Of a stretch of DNA of 64,000 nt, positions 61,801-64,000 are shown piece after piece (positions within the stretch are counted from its first letter, which is position 1; each line of letters starts with the position of its first letter). The stretch lies in the NCBI RefSeq assembly GCF_021183625.1, contig NZ_CP089214.1, positions 3,162,001 through 3,226,000 of the forward strand, in the 5' to 3' direction. The stretch is from Nocardia asteroides (GTDB lineage: Bacteria > Actinomycetota > Actinomycetes > Mycobacteriales > Mycobacteriaceae). Both the position numbers and the translations under genes were made by a program. The notes beneath the pieces were generated by a model that saw nothing but the letters and a program-made list of their open reading frames with translations, was not told the origin of the DNA and did no database searches.

Positions 61801-64000
61801 CGTTCGGCGCGGGCGGTTCGGCCAGGTCGGCGGCGATCAGCTGGTAGAAGGCGGACGGGGTCTGGTTCAGCACCGTCACCCCTTCGGCGCGCAGCAGCTC
61901 GCGGAACTGCTGCGGGGAGCGGGCCACGAAGTGGTCGACCACCACGACGCGTCCGCCGTGCAGGAGCGCGCCCCAGATCTCCCAGACCGAGAAGTCGAAG
62001 GCGTACGAGTGGAACATCGTCCAGACGTCGGACGGCCCGAAGTCGAACAGCTCCCCGGTGTTGTCGAGGAGCCGCAGCACCGCCCGATGCGGAACCACGA
62101 CGCCCTTGGGCCTGCCGGTCGACCCCGATGTGTAGATGACGTACGCCGGATGTTCCGGGCGCAGCGGCGCCCGCCGCTCCGCGTCGGTGATCGGACCGGT
62201 GCCGGTCCGGTCGGCGCCGGACAGCGGGGCGCCGGTGACCTCGATGACCGGCCCGGAGAACCAGTCCGCGGGCAGCCCCGCCTCCGGCGACGTGACCGCG
62301 CAGATGGGGGCGGCGTCGTCGAGGACATAGGCGATGCGATCGGCGGGGTACCCGGGATCGACCGGGAGATAGGCGGCACCGGCTTCGAGAACCGCGAGCA
62401 GCGCGACGATCAGCTCCGCCGAACGCGGAAGCGCGACCGCGACCAGCGTCTCCGGCCCCGCCCCTGCGGCGATCAACCGCCGGGCGAGCTGCCGCGCCCG
62501 CGCCGCCAGCTCCCCGAAACTCAATTCCGCCGACCCGTGCCGCACAGCCACCGCGTCGGCAGCCGGAGCCGCCCCCGCGAACCGGGAGACGAGGGTATCG
62601 CTCGCGACCTCGGCAACCGGCGCGGAAACAGCCCACGCGCGCAGCGCGAGCTCCTGCTCCTCGGCACTGAGCAACTGGATATCCCCGACCACAACGGTCG
62701 GATCCGCCGCCGCGGCCGCCAGCACCTGCGCGAACCGCCGCCCGAGCACCTGCACCGTCCCGGCGTCGAAAAGGTCGGTGGCGTAGACGATCTCCACATC
62801 CATCCCGCCCGCACGACCATCCGCGTCGTACGCCTCGACCACGGTGAACTGCAGATCGAACTTCGCCGCCGCGGGCGCGACCGGGTACGGCGCGACGGTG
62901 AGCCCGGGCAACTCCAGCACCGGCGCCGTGAAGTTCTGGAAGCTCAGCGCCACCTGGAAGAGCGGGTGCCGATCCGCGGTCCGCGCCGGCGCCAGCCGCT
63001 CCACCAGCTCCTCGAAGGCGGCGTCCGGCCGGGAGAGATCGTCCAGATCGCCGGTGCGCACGGCGTCGAGCACCGCCTCGAACCGGTCGCGCACGTCGAC
63101 CGTGCTCCGCAGCACCAGCGTGTTCACGAACATGCCGACCATGGGGTCGAGCGCGGCATCGCCGCGACCGGCCACCGGCGTGCCGACGGCGATATCGGCG
63201 CTCCCGGAGAGCCGGGCGAGCAGCACTGCGAGCGCCGCGTGCACCGTCCCGAAGAGCGTGCTCTCCCGCTTCCGAGCCAGCTCACCGAGCTCGCCGTGCA
63301 GGTCGGAGTCGATGTACAGGTGGTGCACCGCACCACGGTGCGAGGCGGCGGGTGGCCGCGGCCGGTCCGCGGGCAGCTCGAGCTGCTCGGGCAGCGCGGC
63401 CAGCCGCTGCTGCCAGTAGTCGAGCTGCCGTTCGGTCTCCGGGTGCGCCCGCTGCGCCTCCTGCCAGAGCGCGTAGTCGGCGTACTGCACCGGAAGCGGC
63501 GCGAGCCCCGGCTCCCGTCCGGCAGCCCTGGCGGCGTACGCACTGGTCAGGTCGGCGGCCAGCGGTGCGAGGGAGAATCCGTCGCACGCGATGTGATGCA
63601 CGATCACCAGCAGGACGTGCTCGTCCGGCGCGGTCTGCACCAGCGCCGCCCGCACCGGCAGATCGGTGGTCAGATCGAACGCGGCCGCGGCGACGAGAGC
63701 CGAGATCCCGGAGTCCGGCGCCCCGCTCACCGCGAGTTCGGCGCCCTGGGACTCGATCCCCGTGCCGCGCGCGTCATCCGCCGCGCGCACGACTCGCAGC
63801 GCGATCCGGGCATCCGGCAGCACGCACTGCTCGGGCCCATCCGGCCCGTCCGGGTAAACGGTCCGCAGCACCTCGTGCCGCTCGACCACATCCCCGAGCG
63901 CCGCCTCCAGCGCACCCCGGTCGACGGCACCGCGCAGGTGCAGCGCCAGCGGCACCGTATTGAGCGTGTCCGCCCCGTCGAGATACCGGTTCACGAACCA
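55853..64000 (-). CDS. Non-ribosomal peptide synthetase, 3' part (N-terminus beyond right edge)
   Basis: 2715 residues are visible. Domains, numbered from the window edge: C (1-440, HHIACDG about 138), A, T (Ser about 1016), C (from about 1069), A, T (about 2073, FFAMGGTSL), C (about 2129-2560), a linker with repeated Ala-Arg-Ala-Asp-Gln elements, and a C-terminal 98-residue A-like segment. The first A domain reads DFWNIGMVH, the standard threonine code; the second reads DLWYLILVS, related to A8 of the next protein (DLWTLILVS) but not assignable. The protein ends after a C domain that has no A domain of its own, so it must pass its peptide to the Ser-activating A1-T1 of the giant synthetase. 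The stop overlaps that gene's start by ATGA, so equal translation is expected. It transfers Thr-X to the next protein in the visible part; what precedes it is outside the window. Confidence 0.96.

Overview
The window looks like chromosome of a high-GC actinomycete of the Mycobacteriales, most likely Nocardia or a close relative. The evidence is the very GC-rich codon use, a leucine-catabolism operon in the same gene order as the Mycobacterium tuberculosis citE-maoC-fadE19-accA1-accD1 block, a small MbtH protein beside a giant peptide synthetase, and mycobacterial-style lipoproteins. Every gene was assigned by reading protein motifs in the sequence; no database search was run.

Layout. (1) Positions 1-8554, minus strand: the 5' part of a non-ribosomal peptide synthetase (NRPS) that opens with a starter-type condensation domain and runs off the left edge. 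(2) 8555-8936: non-coding, with an AT-richer promoter-like stretch, a leader hairpin and short repeats. (3) 8937-12083, minus strand: cobM, a small basic protein, a proteasome-like Ntn hydrolase, a PPOX-family flavin/F420 oxidoreductase and a LysR regulator, closely packed. (4) 12217-14378, plus strand: an MHS-family transporter and an SDR of the 3-hydroxybutyrate dehydrogenase type, divergent from the LysR gene. (5) 14468-23438: a TetR gene divergent from a six-gene operon (accD1, accA1, fadE, maoC, citE-like, acetoacetyl-CoA synthetase) for leucine/branched acyl-CoA breakdown and acetoacetate activation. (6) 23506-30072: a tandem-TetR regulator, a SnoaL-like protein, an aldo/keto reductase, a small unknown protein, an XRE regulator, two lipoproteins and a decayed membrane-protein gene. 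(7) 30145-64000, minus strand: an mbtH gene, an 8485-residue NRPS ending in a thioesterase, and the 3' part of the NRPS upstream of it, which runs off the right edge.

How the parts work together. In the right-hand system the two NRPS proteins overlap by ATGA and together show ten adenylation domains: two in the upstream protein (the first with a threonine code) and eight in the giant protein (two with a serine code), followed by release by the terminal thioesterase; MbtH would activate the adenylation domains. The protein break falls inside a module, between a C domain and its A domain, and both sides carry a paralogous segment of about 85 residues that looks like the start of an A domain. 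This is the most unusual feature of the window and could be a docking device. The central metabolic block is a coherent unit in which 3-hydroxybutyrate and leucine carbon both reach acetoacetate, which the local synthetase converts to acetoacetyl-CoA.
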